This document shows, in pieces, positions 44,988 to 55,023 of a stretch of DNA of 64,000 nucleotides (the first letter of the stretch is position 1; the number at the start of each line of letters is the position of its first letter). Source of the DNA: Bifidobacterium mellis. GTDB lineage: Bacteria; Actinomycetota; Actinomycetes; Actinomycetales; Bifidobacteriaceae. The translations under genes were made by a program, and so were the position numbers. Location of the stretch: contig NZ_KQ033885.1 of NCBI RefSeq assembly GCF_000967265.1, forward strand, positions 911,538 to 975,537, written 5' to 3'. Below the pieces are notes generated by a model that did not search any database, was not told the origin of the DNA, and saw only the letters and a program-made list of their open reading frames with translations.

Positions 44988-46391
44988 TTACTTGCCTGCT
45001 GTGTCATACTGCGCTTCGATACCTTCTGTCTCCAGAGCATCATTCCACTTGGAATTCCAATCCTTGACCAGGTCATTGTATGGTTTGTCATGCTTGGAAG
45101 CATGCTCAACAATGGCTTGAATTCGCGCATTGCCGCCCGCATTAACAGCGAGCTCCGAGTCAGAATTCAAAGTATTGAACAGGTCCTCTTCGCCTTTGAC
45201 AGCTGGCTGGTCCTCGACAAAACGAACATCAGCGAATTCCTTGTAGGCATCAGGCATGCTCTTGTCAGATTGCGCTGTAGGTATGCCTCCCTCGTTCTTG
45301 GCAAAGCCGGAAAGCTCGGTCATCCATTTGATGAAGATCATGGATGCCTCTTGGCGAGTCTTGGACACATGGCTATTGATGCCGTATGCATAATCCCCGG
45401 CAGAAACGGTGTATTGCTTGTTTTTGACGCTGATCGGGAATGGCATATAACCGATATCGTCCGGATGGTCTGCAGCATTCTTGCATTGTGAAACCGCCCA
45501 GGCACCTAGAACCATTGTGGCTATCTCGCCTCTGTTGATTTTGGCTTTGCTTGACTCCCAGTCGGTCGTAGAATAATCATCTTCGGTCAAGCCGTCTGAA
45601 ACAGCATCATAAAGAATCTTATAAACATTGTAAGCGTGAGTGTCATCTCCCGGATCAGAGAACGGATTTTTGGTGTGCAACAGCTTCTGGTTCATATAAC
45701 GCCCATCTCCAGTGGCATTGACGCCAATGTATCCGTCCCAAGCTGCCATGGTCCAACCCGCGGCATAATTAGTATAAAGTGGTATAGCCTTTGTCTTCTC
45801 TTTGATAGCTTTCAGGGCCTGAATAAATTCCTGAGGCGTTTTTGGATTCTCACTAACCCCAGCTTCTTTGAAGATTCGTTTGTTGTAGACGATCCCCAGA
45901 CCGTTTCCATTGCTCGGTACGCCATATACTTTCCCGCCATATTCAGATGCACTGGACCAACGAATCAACTTTGACATCTCCTCTTGGGTGCCAAAGGGTA
46001 GGAAATATGTACTCAGATCAGAACGATCCACTGCAGGTATCATCATCATGTCGCCCCAATCCTTGCCCTGCAGCCTCGTTAAGGCATCGCCGGCATAATT
46101 GGTATCGGTTTCAACTTCAACGGAGATGTTTGGATACAGCTTGTTGAAATCAGCGACGTACTGCTTCCAGTTTTTCCCAGGATAAGTATCAACAGACATG
46201 TCTGTTTTGTGATTGAAAAGCTTGATTTTGGTGTGAATATCCTTTCCGGTAGTACCGAGTTTGATGGATGAGTAATTCAGTTTTGTCGCTTGGGCATTTG
46301 AATCATCAGCTCCGTTTCCTCCGCATCCGGACAAGGGCCAAAAACATAAGCCGGCCATGGCTACTGCAATCAACTTGCGTGCATTCTTCAT
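44988..46391 (-). CDS. Extracellular solute-binding lipoprotein, sugar ABC transporter
   Basis: 467 residues, family 1 sugar-binding protein. The N terminus is a lipoprotein signal (KNARKLIAVAMAGLCF) with lipobox LSGC, cleaved before the Cys near residue 25. The mature part has the usual LQGKDWGDMMMIP and YGVPSNGNGLGIVYNK features of oligosaccharide binders. ATG 46391 follows GAGGAG. First gene of the minus-strand operon and, from context, the manno-oligosaccharide receptor. A promoter with an overlapping operator lies 140-180 nt upstream. Confidence 0.92.
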   Translation of the reverse strand: MKNARKLIAVAMAGLCFWPLSGCGGNGADDSNAQATKLNYSSIKLGTTGKDIHTKIKLFNHKTDMSVDTYPGKNWKQYVADFNKLYPNISVEVETDTNYAGDALTRLQGKDWGDMMMIPAVDRSDLSTYFLPFGTQEEMSKLIRWSSASEYGGKVYGVPSNGNGLGIVYNKRIFKEAGVSENPKTPQEFIQALKAIKEKTKAIPLYTNYAAGWTMAAWDGYIGVNATGDGRYMNQKLLHTKNPFSDPGDDTHAYNVYKILYDAVSDGLTEDDYSTTDWESSKAKINRGEIATMVLGAWAVSQCKNAADHPDDIGYMPFPISVKNKQYTVSAGDYAYGINSHVSKTRQEASMIFIKWMTELSGFAKNEGGIPTAQSDKSMPDAYKEFADVRFVEDQPAVKGEEDLFNTLNSDSELAVNAGGNARIQAIVEHASKHDKPYNDLVKDWNSKWNDALETEGIEAQYDTAGK

Positions 46392-46532
46392 TGAAATCTC
46401 CTCGTTGAAATCCACTGATATTCACTTATGCGACATTTTGAGCGGTTCCGATAAAGGCCACCTATTGGCCTTATTGGAAATAGTTCAGCATCGATTCATT
46501 CCTGAATCACATGAATGGAGTCGATACTTGAC

Positions 46533-46569
46533 AAAATAGCAACCCATGGTCTTTTTGTCAACCGGTTAA
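46533..46569 (-). promoter_or_regulatory. Promoter and LacI-type operator of the transporter operon
   Basis: On the minus strand a consensus -35 TTGACA (46561-46556) is followed after exactly 17 nt by -10 TATTTT (46538-46533). The operator-like palindrome TTAACCGGTTGA (46569-46558) overlaps the -35 box, so a bound repressor would block RNA polymerase. Confidence 0.8.
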
Positions 46570-46724
46570 GTTCATTTCTGCAAACCTGCTTTTTGCTCGG
46601 TTATTACGCACTCTAAAATCATCCCCAGCAAAATCGCTGCAATATGGGGTAAACAGTGATAACATCCAGCCGTTCATTTCCTGGCATTCAGTTATAAATA
46701 CCGGCGATCCTACCTTATTGCATT

Positions 46725-46753
46725 TTGCTACAATGAATCGGTTCAGTTATTAT
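46725..46753 (+). promoter_or_regulatory. Promoter and LacI-type operator of the esterase genes
   Basis: -35 TTGCTA (46725-46730) and -10 TATTAT (46748-46753) are 17 nt apart, and the operator TGAATCGGTTCA (46734-46745) fills the spacer. The 18-nt string around it recurs exactly at 37435-37452, upstream of the GH26 and DUF624 genes. Confidence 0.82.
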
Positions 46754-46861
46754 TTAATTGATAAACACAAACAGTGAGGTTGCATGCCGTTCGACCTCGA
46801 GACGAACACGACGGTTGCTGTCTGTCATCGTCGAATGGCGTTGGGATGAGAGGCGTTGTCA

Positions 46862-48016
46862 TTGAGTGATAGCTATGCGAAGCCAAACGAGGCGAACACA
46901 CTTCGACTTATAAAGCCAGCAAACAAGTCTTTAACATACATGGGCAGGGTTGACTGGAAGGCTGATCAGTGCCCATTATGGGTCTTTCCCTATACGCAGG
47001 TCAGATTCAGATTCACCGGAAAGTACCTTGGTGTCCGGCTGATAAACGCACGCCAATATGGAACCAGCTGTCTAGGTGCATTTATAGACGGATTTGAATA
47101 TCGAATAGACCTCGTGCATTGTCGTTCACAAAGGAACGTGCCTGTCGCAGATCAAGATTTTGTCTGGTCTGATTCAGCTGTATCGCCATATTCGGTAGAA
47201 GTAACCATAGCTGACAACCTGCCTGACATCGAGCATGAAGCAGTAATATTCAAGCGTCAGGATGGACAGCATTATCTTAAGTTAACCGGAATCATGCTTG
47301 AACAATCAGCAAAACTGTATCCTGATAAAGAACAGCCGTCAAAACGACGAATGGAGGTCTTCGGAGATTCAATCGCTTGCGGAGAGCGCAATGAAGCCAG
47401 CCTGTATGCAGGCCGCGAGGATCCATCAGCAGATCTTAGTTCATATAGCAATGCTTGGTATTCCTTCGCCGCTATTGCAGCAAGATCGCTGGGGGCACAG
47501 CTCCATGACGTTTCACAGGGCGGGGCCGCTCTGCTTGATGGCATTGGCTGGTTCCAGGCACCACAATCCATTGGCATGGAGAGTATCTGGAATAAAATTG
47601 AATACAATTCGTTTATCGGTCCTTGCAGACCCTGGGATTTTTCACAATACCAACCGCAGGTGGTAATCGTCGCCCTCGGCCAGAATGATGCTCATCCAAG
47701 AGATTTCATGGCTCAAGACTACTCAGGATCGCAGGCTGAACATTGGCGGCGGAGCTATGCAAAGTTTCTTCGGACTCTTATGGAGATTTATCCTCGAGCA
47801 CAAATCATAACCGCTACATCCGTCCTGGCCCACAATGAGCATTGGGACCGGGCCATTGAGGAGACGTGCCGCGAGTTAGGCCGATCTTGTATTCATCATC
47901 TTGTATATCGTCGCAATGGCATTGCCACAAGCGGTCATCCGCGTATAAGCGAACAGCAGGAAATGGCTGATGAGCTTGCGGCTTTTATTCAGGATTTGGG
48001 CAGCAGAATTTGGTGA
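46862..48016 (+). CDS. SGNH/GDSL acetylesterase, carbohydrate esterase family 2-like
   Basis: About 384 residues. An N-terminal beta-sandwich (about 1-150) precedes an SGNH hydrolase domain: VFGDSIACGE with the catalytic Ser, GGAALLDG, ALGQNDAH with the oxyanion Asn, and GHPRISEQQ with the catalytic His. This two-domain layout fits CE2 deacetylases, some of which act on acetylated mannan. No signal peptide, so substrates should be imported oligosaccharides. The start is ambiguous: TTG 46862 lies 8 nt after GAGAGG, TTG 46856 only 2 nt. The SASA-type esterase follows 14 nt downstream. Confidence 0.85.
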   Translation: MSDSYAKPNEANTLRLIKPANKSLTYMGRVDWKADQCPLWVFPYTQVRFRFTGKYLGVRLINARQYGTSCLGAFIDGFEYRIDLVHCRSQRNVPVADQDFVWSDSAVSPYSVEVTIADNLPDIEHEAVIFKRQDGQHYLKLTGIMLEQSAKLYPDKEQPSKRRMEVFGDSIACGERNEASLYAGREDPSADLSSYSNAWYSFAAIAARSLGAQLHDVSQGGAALLDGIGWFQAPQSIGMESIWNKIEYNSFIGPCRPWDFSQYQPQVVIVALGQNDAHPRDFMAQDYSGSQAEHWRRSYAKFLRTLMEIYPRAQIITATSVLAHNEHWDRAIEETCRELGRSCIHHLVYRRNGIATSGHPRISEQQEMADELAAFIQDLGSRIW

Positions 48017-48030
48017 CAGAAAAGGCTCTG

Positions 48031-49824
48031 ATGACAAACGAGCATTACAAAAATACAAGTGATCCGAAGGGATGGAAAGTGTCTGCAACCGACTTCAACC
48101 ATCATAAATTACAGCTTGCTGCCATCTTCACTGATGGTGCAGTCCTCCAAAGTTCCAAACCAATCCCGATTTTCGGAAGGGCTTGCCCGGAAGACACAGT
48201 CCACATTGAATTAACTCCGACCAATTCGGATCGATTGAGCGGATCAATCAGCGCAACCTGTCGGGTCGAAACCGGCGGAAAATGGCTGGGCGTTCTTCCA
48301 CCATGCCACTCTGGTGGGCCGTACAGCCTCTCCGTTCGCACTGAAAAAGAATGCGTTAATCTGAAGAATCTGATGATTGGTGAAGTATGGCTGGCTTCGG
48401 GTCAGAGCAATATGGCATTCAACCTGGCGGATAGCGCCGACGGAGCAACTGTTGTCGCTGAAAGCCAAGACCCATTGATGAGGTTTTATCAGGTTCCTCA
48501 GACTGGTCGTATTGACAGGCAGGCAGAAGCCCAGGCATGTTGGAACTGCTGCGATCCGAAAACAAGCGGACAAATGTCTGCAGTGGCCTACTACTTTGCC
48601 CACAAGCTTCGCAAGAGTCTCTCTTCAAAGACCGCAGTGGGAATCATCGATTGCTATATAGGCGGTACTTCAATAGCCGTCTGGCTTGATCAAGAAACCT
48701 TGCGATTCTGTCCGGAAGGCCAGGACTATCTGGATCGTTTCAGTAGGACTGTATCGGGTCGCACTGACGAAGAGCTGGAAGCTCAAGCCGAATCGTGGCA
48801 ATCAAGCTTTGATTCGTGGAACAAACGGGTATCGGGAATACGGCAGGCATATCCCGGGATATCAGACGAAGAGATCACCTCGGCATGCGGCCAATGCCCG
48901 TGGCCGCCCCCAATGACCCGGCATTCTAAATATCGTCCAACAGGGGCTTTCTCCTCTATGCTTGAACGGATAGCCCCCTATGCTCTGGCAGGTATCCTTT
49001 GGTACCAGGGAGAAGAAGATGGGCCATTTAGCTCGACTTACCAAACTTTGCTTGGATTGCTTATAGACCGATGGAGGTTGTTATGGCAGCTACCGGATCA
49101 TACGATAAGCACATCTGATAGTGCTGCGCAGAAAAAGCTGCCGTTCTTTATCGTCCAATTGCCCCAGTGGTCGCCCTCACAAAGTGAAGATCAAACAGTA
49201 ACAGACTCCGATTGGCCTTGTATCAGAAAAGCGCAATTGTCAATGAGTCAGGCCAGGAGTGCTGTGCATACAATTTGTTTGATTGATTGCGGAGAGGAAC
49301 ATAACCTGCATCCGAAGGACAAGCGCACTCCAGGTGAGCGTTTGGCAGTTCATGCCCTTCATTGGGTGTACGGTCAACAGGCACTACCGATAAATGGGCC
49401 GAGTCCACTCACGCCGAGAAAAATTGATCCAGTCCATCTGTCTCTGACCATGGTTCACGCTGCTGGTATGCGCTTTAGTGCGACCATTCCAGGGTTGCGG
49501 CATGCTGAGATTGCTCATCCCTCTGATTGGAGAGAGGCAGGAGAATCTGGTTTTGAAGTGGCAGGACCTGATGGCCGATTTTATCCGGTTGCGGCGAAGA
49601 TTCTACCGTTTTCAGGAAAGCAATCCTGCCTGCCATTAGGGCAATCCCGTCGACCAATCTGCAGACAAGACGACCGCAGAATCATCATATTGCCATTGAA
49701 CAAGGTCAGAAATCCACGATGGCTTCGTTACGCCTGGCATGGATGGGGGCCGGCACCATTGATGAATGATGCCGACCTTCCTGCTCCGCCCTTTTTTAAG
49801 GCAATATCTGTAGCTGATGAATAG
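48031..49824 (+). CDS. SASA/sialate O-acetylesterase-like carbohydrate esterase
   Basis: 597 residues. WLASGQSNM holds the nucleophile Ser, ILWYQGEEDG is the second conserved block, and DCGEEHNLHPKDKRTPGERLA carries the catalytic Asp/His pair, as in the SIAE/SASA esterases. No signal peptide. Next to mannan-degrading genes it is more likely to remove acetyl groups from manno-oligosaccharides than from sialic acid; no sialidase or sialic-acid gene is nearby. ATG 48031 has AAAAGG upstream; the longer TTG reading at 48010 overlaps the CE2-like gene. Last gene of the lower-GC locus. Confidence 0.85.
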   Translation: MTNEHYKNTSDPKGWKVSATDFNHHKLQLAAIFTDGAVLQSSKPIPIFGRACPEDTVHIELTPTNSDRLSGSISATCRVETGGKWLGVLPPCHSGGPYSLSVRTEKECVNLKNLMIGEVWLASGQSNMAFNLADSADGATVVAESQDPLMRFYQVPQTGRIDRQAEAQACWNCCDPKTSGQMSAVAYYFAHKLRKSLSSKTAVGIIDCYIGGTSIAVWLDQETLRFCPEGQDYLDRFSRTVSGRTDEELEAQAESWQSSFDSWNKRVSGIRQAYPGISDEEITSACGQCPWPPPMTRHSKYRPTGAFSSMLERIAPYALAGILWYQGEEDGPFSSTYQTLLGLLIDRWRLLWQLPDHTISTSDSAAQKKLPFFIVQLPQWSPSQSEDQTVTDSDWPCIRKAQLSMSQARSAVHTICLIDCGEEHNLHPKDKRTPGERLAVHALHWVYGQQALPINGPSPLTPRKIDPVHLSLTMVHAAGMRFSATIPGLRHAEIAHPSDWREAGESGFEVAGPDGRFYPVAAKILPFSGKQSCLPLGQSRRPICRQDDRRIIILPLNKVRNPRWLRYAWHGWGPAPLMNDADLPAPPFFKAISVADE

Positions 49825-49853
49825 ACCAAGGCGACTTCAATAGAAGGAATTCA

Positions 49854-50735
49854 TCACAGCTTAGGGTCTGCCGCCTCCTCCTTGGCCCCCGCCTGATGGA
49901 AGAGGTGGCGGACGTTGTGCCAGATGCGCCTGGTGACGCCGGAGTGGTTCATGGAGTAGAGGTGGATGCCGTCCACCCCATGGGCCACCAGGTCGGCGAT
50001 CTGCTGTGAGGCGTAGATGATGCCCGCCTCGCGCAGGCTGGCCCGGTCGTCGCCCCAGCGCTCCAGGATGGATTCAACCGCCGCCGGGATCCGCGCCTTG
50101 CAGACCTCGCTCATGTGCCGGACCTGGCCCTCGTTGGTGATGGGCATGATGCCGGCCTCGATGGGCACCTGGATGCCGGCTGCCCGGGCCCGGTCCAGAA
50201 AGTCCAGAAAATCGGCGTTGTCGTAGAAGAGCTGCGAAACCAGATGGTCCACGCCGGAATCGACCTTGATTTTCAGATTCTCAATATCCTCCTCGGGCGA
50301 GGCGGCCTCCGGATGGGTCTCCGGATAACAGGCTCCGTATATCGACAGGTTGGGCCGACGGGACCGGATGTAGGCAGCCAGGTCGCTGGCGTGGTCGAAG
50401 ACTCCGGCAGGCTCACGGCCTTCCACGCTGTCGCCGCGCAGGGCCAGCACCGCTGCCACCCCTGCGTCATCGAACATGTCCAGGGCCTGGTCGATCACCT
50501 CGCGGTCCGCATACTGGGCCGTCAAGTGAGCCACGGCAGGGATGCCGTACTCGGTATGGATGGTCTTGGCTATGCGGGCCGTGGCTGTGCGGTCCGAGCG
50601 CCGACCTGTCCCATAGGTCACCGAGATGAAGTCGGGCATCAGCCCTTCCAGCCCATCCAGGGTGTCGTAGATGGTGCCCACCGGGGCATCACGCTTGGGG
50701 GGAAAGACCTCCAGGGAAAAGATAGGCTCATGCAT
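49854..50735 (-). CDS. metF: Methylenetetrahydrofolate reductase
   Basis: FAD enzyme making 5-methyl-tetrahydrofolate, the methyl donor for methionine synthesis. 293 residues, standard for bacterial Met[12 protein letters not shown] at the N terminus has the catalytic Glu; [12 protein letters not shown] and [17 protein letters not shown] are conserved FAD-site blocks; the end is [19 protein letters not shown] 50735 (MHEP) follows CAGGAGTC and overlaps the metE end by 8 nt, so the two are coupled. Convergent with the mannan locus, 30 nt away. Confidence 0.95.
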   Translation of the reverse strand: MHEPIFSLEVFPPKRDAPVGTIYDTLDGLEGLMPDFISVTYGTGRRSDRTATARIAKTIHTEYGIPAVAHLTAQYADREVIDQALDMFDDAGVAAVLALRGDSVEGREPAGVFDHASDLAAYIRSRRPNLSIYGACYPETHPEAASPEEDIENLKIKVDSGVDHLVSQLFYDNADFLDFLDRARAAGIQVPIEAGIMPITNEGQVRHMSEVCKARIPAAVESILERWGDDRASLREAGIIYASQQIADLVAHGVDGIHLYSMNHSGVTRRIWHNVRHLFHQAGAKEEAADPKL

Positions 50736-53064
50736 GATCCGACTCCTGACTGGACGATAGTTCCGCACGCACCTGATGGGCGGCGGCCACCATGTGCTCC
50801 AGGCTGGGCCAGGTCTCCTTGTCGCCTCGGGTCTTCAATCCGCAGTCGGGGTTGATCCAGACCTTGGCCGCGTCCAGCTTCTTGAGGATGGCGTGGATCC
50901 GGTCCACGATCTCCTCTGTGGAGGGGATGCGCGGCGAGTGGATGTCGTAGACTCCGGGGCCCGCCTCGGTCTCGAACCTGGCCTCCTGGATGGCATCCAG
51001 GACGGTCAGGTCGGAGCGGGAGGCTTCGAAGGAGATCACATCGGCGTCCATGGCATCAATGTCCTTGATGATGTCGTTGAACTCCGAGTAGCACATGTGG
51101 GTGTGAATTTGGGTAGTGGGTTTGACGCCGGAATGCACCAGCCGGAAGGCGGGGATGGCCCAGTCCAGGTATCGGCTGTGCCAGTCGGAGCGCCGCAGCG
51201 GCAGCTTCTCGCGCAGGGCGGCCTCGTCAATCTGGATGATCCGGATGCCCGCGGCCTCCAGGTCCAGGACCTCGTCTCGGATGGCCAGGGCCAGCTGGCG
51301 GGTCTGCTGCTTGTGATCGATGTCCTCGCGGGGCCAGGACCAGTTGAGAATGGTCACCGGACCGGTCAGCATCCCCTTGACCACATGCTTGGTGCGGGAC
51401 TGTGCATAAGAGGACCAGCGCACGGTGATGGGCCGGGCGCGGGAGATGTCCCCCCAGACGATGGGAGGCTTGACGCAGCGGGTGCCATAGGACTGGACCC
51501 AGGCATTCCGGGTGAAGAGGTAGCCCTTGAGGTTCTGGCCGAAGTACTCGACCATGTCGTTGCGCTCGAACTCGCCGTGGACCAGCACATCCAGGCCGAT
51601 CTGCTCCTGGTGGTCGATGACCTGGTCGATCTTGCGGGCGATGAAGTCGTCGTAGTCCTCCTGGCTGATCTCCTTCTTGCGCAGGCGGGCACGCTCGGCG
51701 CGGACCTCGGCGGTCTGGGGGAAGGAGCCGATGGTGGTGGTGGGCAGCAGGGGCAGACCCAGCTCCTGGGCCTGGATTCTCTGGCGTTCGGGCCGGGCCG
51801 GGGTGCGTACAAAGTCCTCGTCCTTAAGGCCGGCCAGGCGCTGTTGCACCTGCGGGTCGGGCTGGACGCGGCTGCCGTCGAAGAGCTTCTGGTTGTCGGC
51901 AAGGGCCTTGCTGGAGCGGCGCTGGTCCTCGTCGGCATCGGCCAACTGGGCCAGGTCGTGCAGCTCGCCCAGCTTCTCCAGGGCAAAGGCGAAGTGAGGG
52001 CGCACGGTGTCGGCATCCAACCCGTCCTCGTCGGCCACGGTATAGGGCACGTGCAGCAGTGAACATGCGGTGGACACCACCACGTTCGGGGTCACCTGGT
52101 GCAGGGCATCCAGCAGGCCCAGGCTGACTGCGTAGTCGTTACGCCAGATATTGCGGCCGTTGACCAGGCCGGCGAAGATGGTGGTTCCCTCCGGCACGCC
52201 GTGCTCCTTGAGGGCGGCCAGGTTCTCATCCCTGCCCTCGACCAGATCCAGGCCGATGCCGTCGAAGCCCAGGTCAGCCAGCCGGGCATAGCAGTCGCCA
52301 ATATGGCCGAAGTAGGTGTTGAGCAGGATACGGACCTTACTCTGACCGCTCTGGCGGGCCTTGAGAATGGGCCCATAGAGGGTATCGAAGAGGTCCTGGT
52401 CGCTCGGTTCCTTGTCCAGGACCAGATAGGGCTCGTCCAGCTGTATCCAGTCGGCGCCAAGGCCGATGAACCGCTCCAGTATGGTCGCATAGGCCTTGGC
52501 CAGGTCCTGGACCAGTGCCGGGTCAGGATCCAGCAGCTCGCCCTGGGGGCCGCGTGCCAGCTTGAGGAAGGTGTAGGGGCCGATCAGCACCGGCTTGGCG
52601 GCGATGCCCTGCTCGCGTGCCTCCTGGAACTCCTTGAACGGCTTGTCGCCTTCCAGGGCGATTTTGGTATCCTGGTCGATCTCGGGCACCAGATAGTGGT
52701 AGTTGGTGGTGAACCACTTCTTCATGGGCAGGGCGGTCACATCACCCTGCTCCCCCTGGTAGCCGCGGCCCATGGCGAAGAGGGTGTCCTCGGGGCCCAG
52801 TCCCAGCTTCCGATAGCGCCCGGGTACGACGCCCAGGAGGATGGACGTGTCCAGGACCTGGTCGTAGTAGCTGAAATCGTTGACGGGAATAAGGTCGACG
52901 CCGGCCTGCTGCTGAAGCTGCCAGTGCCTGGCCCGCAGATCGGCGGCCGTGCGCCGGACCTCGTCCAGATTCCGTTCGCCCTTCCAATAGCCCTCGATGG
53001 CCCTCTTGAGTTCGCGGTGTGCGCCAATGCGCGGGAATCCGGACACGGATGTAATCGCTGCCAT
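50728..53064 (-). CDS. metE: Cobalamin-independent methionine synthase
   Basis: Transfers the methyl group of 5-methyl-tetrahydrofolate (polyglutamate) to homocysteine without B12. 778 residues, full length with N- and C-terminal barrels. The zinc ligands are in [10 protein letters not shown] (His and Cys) and [11 protein letters not shown] (Cys). [11 protein letters not shown] is the typical start and [10 protein letters not shown] opens the second barrel. ATG 53064 follows GGGAGG. With metF it forms a two-gene methionine operon. I see no recognisable cobalamin or SAM riboswitch in the 178 nt upstream. Confidence 0.96.
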   Translation of the reverse strand: MAAITSVSGFPRIGAHRELKRAIEGYWKGERNLDEVRRTAADLRARHWQLQQQAGVDLIPVNDFSYYDQVLDTSILLGVVPGRYRKLGLGPEDTLFAMGRGYQGEQGDVTALPMKKWFTTNYHYLVPEIDQDTKIALEGDKPFKEFQEAREQGIAAKPVLIGPYTFLKLARGPQGELLDPDPALVQDLAKAYATILERFIGLGADWIQLDEPYLVLDKEPSDQDLFDTLYGPILKARQSGQSKVRILLNTYFGHIGDCYARLADLGFDGIGLDLVEGRDENLAALKEHGVPEGTTIFAGLVNGRNIWRNDYAVSLGLLDALHQVTPNVVVSTACSLLHVPYTVADEDGLDADTVRPHFAFALEKLGELHDLAQLADADEDQRRSSKALADNQKLFDGSRVQPDPQVQQRLAGLKDEDFVRTPARPERQRIQAQELGLPLLPTTTIGSFPQTAEVRAERARLRKKEISQEDYDDFIARKIDQVIDHQEQIGLDVLVHGEFERNDMVEYFGQNLKGYLFTRNAWVQSYGTRCVKPPIVWGDISRARPITVRWSSYAQSRTKHVVKGMLTGPVTILNWSWPREDIDHKQQTRQLALAIRDEVLDLEAAGIRIIQIDEAALREKLPLRRSDWHSRYLDWAIPAFRLVHSGVKPTTQIHTHMCYSEFNDIIKDIDAMDADVISFEASRSDLTVLDAIQEARFETEAGPGVYDIHSPRIPSTEEIVDRIHAILKKLDAAKVWINPDCGLKTRGDKETWPSLEHMVAAAHQVRAELSSSQESDHA

Positions 53065-53242
53065 GAAACCTCCCAGTTTCGTCCTGATGTCTTTGGTCAG
53101 CCTATCAGCGGCGGGGGGAGGCGGGTAATTGGTGCAAATAAGGTGTCGCCATAACCTGAATCGATAACGACATGACAACAGCCACGGGATTACTGGTCGC
53201 TAAGACTGCCTAAGGAGGATTGTCAACGGCTTGTTCTGCCGG

Positions 53243-53803
53243 TCAGTCTTCAAGATCCTGGGGGCCCAGAATGCCAAGCAAACGGGCCTGGTGGGTCCCC
53301 CAGTCGGTCAAGGGCCGCTCGGAGCCCAGCAGAACCATGGTGGCCGGGGGCAGTCCAAGATTGAGCAGGTCCAGAAGGTCGGGATCGGAGTTGTCCTCGG
53401 CCAGCCATTGTGAGCAGATAGACATGGTGGGCTCATGACCCAGGATGAGGACCCGGCGGTCACGGTCCTCGGTCTGCGCCAGCTCGTCGAAGACCGCCTG
53501 CATCCCGGATTCATAGAGGGATTCCCGGTAATCCACACGCGGTCCGTCCCCCAAGGGCTTGAGCATGGCGTCCAGGGTCTGACGGGCCCGGGGTGCGCCC
53601 GAGCAGATGATGCGGTCAGGCACCAGGCCCAAAGCGGTCAATCCACGGCCCATGATCCGGGCCTGTTTCTGGCCCCGATCGGTCAGCTGGCGGCTACGAT
53701 CGCCCTGTGACCCCTGGCGTTCGGTCTTGGCGTGACGCATGAGCATGAGGGTTCGGCTGCACCGCCGCAGGTCCTCGGCCTTCAGACCCTTTCGCAAACC
53801 CAT
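53243..53803 (-). CDS. SixA-like phosphohistidine phosphatase, histidine phosphatase superfamily
   Basis: 186 residues. LMLMRHAKTE carries the catalytic His of the RHG/RHA superfamily, SGAPRARQTLD the phosphate-binding Arg, and LILGHEPTMS the second His. Length and the RHAKTE motif fit the SixA group, which removes phosphate from histidines (for example on HPt domains), but the substrate here is unknown. ATG 53803 follows GGAAAGG. The gap of about 180 nt to metE shows no gene. Confidence 0.88.
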   Translation of the reverse strand: MGLRKGLKAEDLRRCSRTLMLMRHAKTERQGSQGDRSRQLTDRGQKQARIMGRGLTALGLVPDRIICSGAPRARQTLDAMLKPLGDGPRVDYRESLYESGMQAVFDELAQTEDRDRRVLILGHEPTMSICSQWLAEDNSDPDLLDLLNLGLPPATMVLLGSERPLTDWGTHQARLLGILGPQDLED

Positions 53804-53883
53804 TCATACTTCCTTTCCCGACGATCTCATCAGTCGCCCTTCCCATTATGACAGAGCCCAGTGGATACGCCGGTCATGGGTGA

Positions 53884-55017
53884 TCAGTCTTCCTGATCCT
53901 GTCCGCCCTGCAGAGTGCGCACCTGATGGTCCAGGTCACGCAAGACCTTGCGCAGCTTGCGATCGGAGACACGGCGCAGCTCCAAATCCTCGAGATCCTC
54001 CAGGTCCACCATCTCCCGCTCATGACCCAAGCCGCTGCTCTTGGCTGATGACCGGCCCTGATCCACGTCGGTCTGGTAATCCTTGGTCGCCCGGACGTGC
54101 TTGCGCAGAGCCTGCTGGCCGGGAGCCATGGCCCTGCTGGTCAAGAGGAAGCCGGTGTGCCCGATCATCTCATGCTCGGGTCGGACCGCCAGGCCGTCGG
54201 CCTTCCAGGAGCGCTCCAGGCTCTCCATGATCTCAGGCTCGGTCCACCGCCCGTCGGCGCGCAGGGCCTCGGCCAATCGGCTCAACTGGGTGGTGGTGGT
54301 CACGTAGGCGGTCAGCACGCCGCCGGGGGCCATGACCCGGTAGGCCTGCTCCAGACGGTTCCAAGGGTCCAGCATGTCCAGAACAATACGGTCGAATCCG
54401 TCCTTGGGCAGGTCGGCGGCAACGGTATCGAAGTCGCCGGTACGCAGGTCCCACTGGGCAGGGCGCTGTCCAAAGAAGACCGTGGCGTTGCCCATGGCCA
54501 CCCGTGCGAACTCTTCCCGTCGCTCGATGCTGGTCAGCTTCCCCTCCGTGCCGATGGCATCCAGCAGGCCCAGACTCATGGCCCCTGAGCCGGCTCCCGA
54601 CTCCAGCACCCTCATGCCGGGACGGATGTCGCCCAGGAGGATGACCCTGGCTACGTCCTTGGGGTACATGATCTGGGCGCCGCGTGGCATGGAGAGTATG
54701 TAGTCCTCCAGACGGGGGCGCATGACGGTGAAGGCCCATCCCCCTATGCTTCGCGAGGACTTCCAGGGTTTGGCCCTGTCAGGTGCCTCCGTGTCTGTGC
54801 CGGCATCCTGCTTGTGGCGCATCCGCCGCCATTTGTCAGCAGAAATCGTGACGACCACGGACCCCTCGGGCAGACCGATCATGGCCTCGTGCGGCAGGAG
54901 GCCATGGTCGGTCTGGGTCAGGCCGCCTGGTTCCAGCATGACCGTCAGCTTGCGGCCACGCCTGTCGGTCAGCTGGACCCGCTCCCCTACGCTCAGCGGA
55001 CCGCGTCTAAGGCTCAT
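53884..55017 (-). CDS. trmI: tRNA (adenine-58-N1)-methyltransferase
   Basis: Class I SAM-dependent enzyme methylating A58 in the T-loop of tRNA. 377 residues. The N-terminal strand domain begins RRGPLSVGERVQLTDRRGR; the SAM site is RVLESGAGSGAMSLGLL, with LDMLDPWN as the later active-site block. The C-terminal about 60 residues are charged and rich in Arg, Asp and Glu, an extension beyond the core. ATG 55017 lies 6 nt after the end of the ABC exporter gene, so the three genes form one run. Confidence 0.93.
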   Translation of the reverse strand: MSLRRGPLSVGERVQLTDRRGRKLTVMLEPGGLTQTDHGLLPHEAMIGLPEGSVVVTISADKWRRMRHKQDAGTDTEAPDRAKPWKSSRSIGGWAFTVMRPRLEDYILSMPRGAQIMYPKDVARVILLGDIRPGMRVLESGAGSGAMSLGLLDAIGTEGKLTSIERREEFARVAMGNATVFFGQRPAQWDLRTGDFDTVAADLPKDGFDRIVLDMLDPWNRLEQAYRVMAPGGVLTAYVTTTTQLSRLAEALRADGRWTEPEIMESLERSWKADGLAVRPEHEMIGHTGFLLTSRAMAPGQQALRKHVRATKDYQTDVDQGRSSAKSSGLGHEREMVDLEDLEDLELRRVSDRKLRKVLRDLDHQVRTLQGGQDQED

Positions 55018-55023
55018 GCCCCC

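Larger units (their letters stand above)
46392..46861. promoter_or_regulatory. Divergent intergenic region of the mannan locus
   Basis: 470 bp with no convincing gene, AT-rich relative to the flanks. It holds the promoter and operator of the minus-strand transporter operon (46533-46569), those of the plus-strand esterase genes (46725-46753), and long leaders on both sides (about 135 nt and about 100 nt). A further half-site TGAATCGA occurs on the minus strand near 46490. Nothing else stands out. Confidence 0.75.

Noticed and set aside
53065-53242. Possible riboswitch upstream of metE
   Set aside because: No SAM or cobalamin riboswitch core could be recognised by eye; only a TTGACA with a poor -10 is seen. 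A covariance-model search would settle it.
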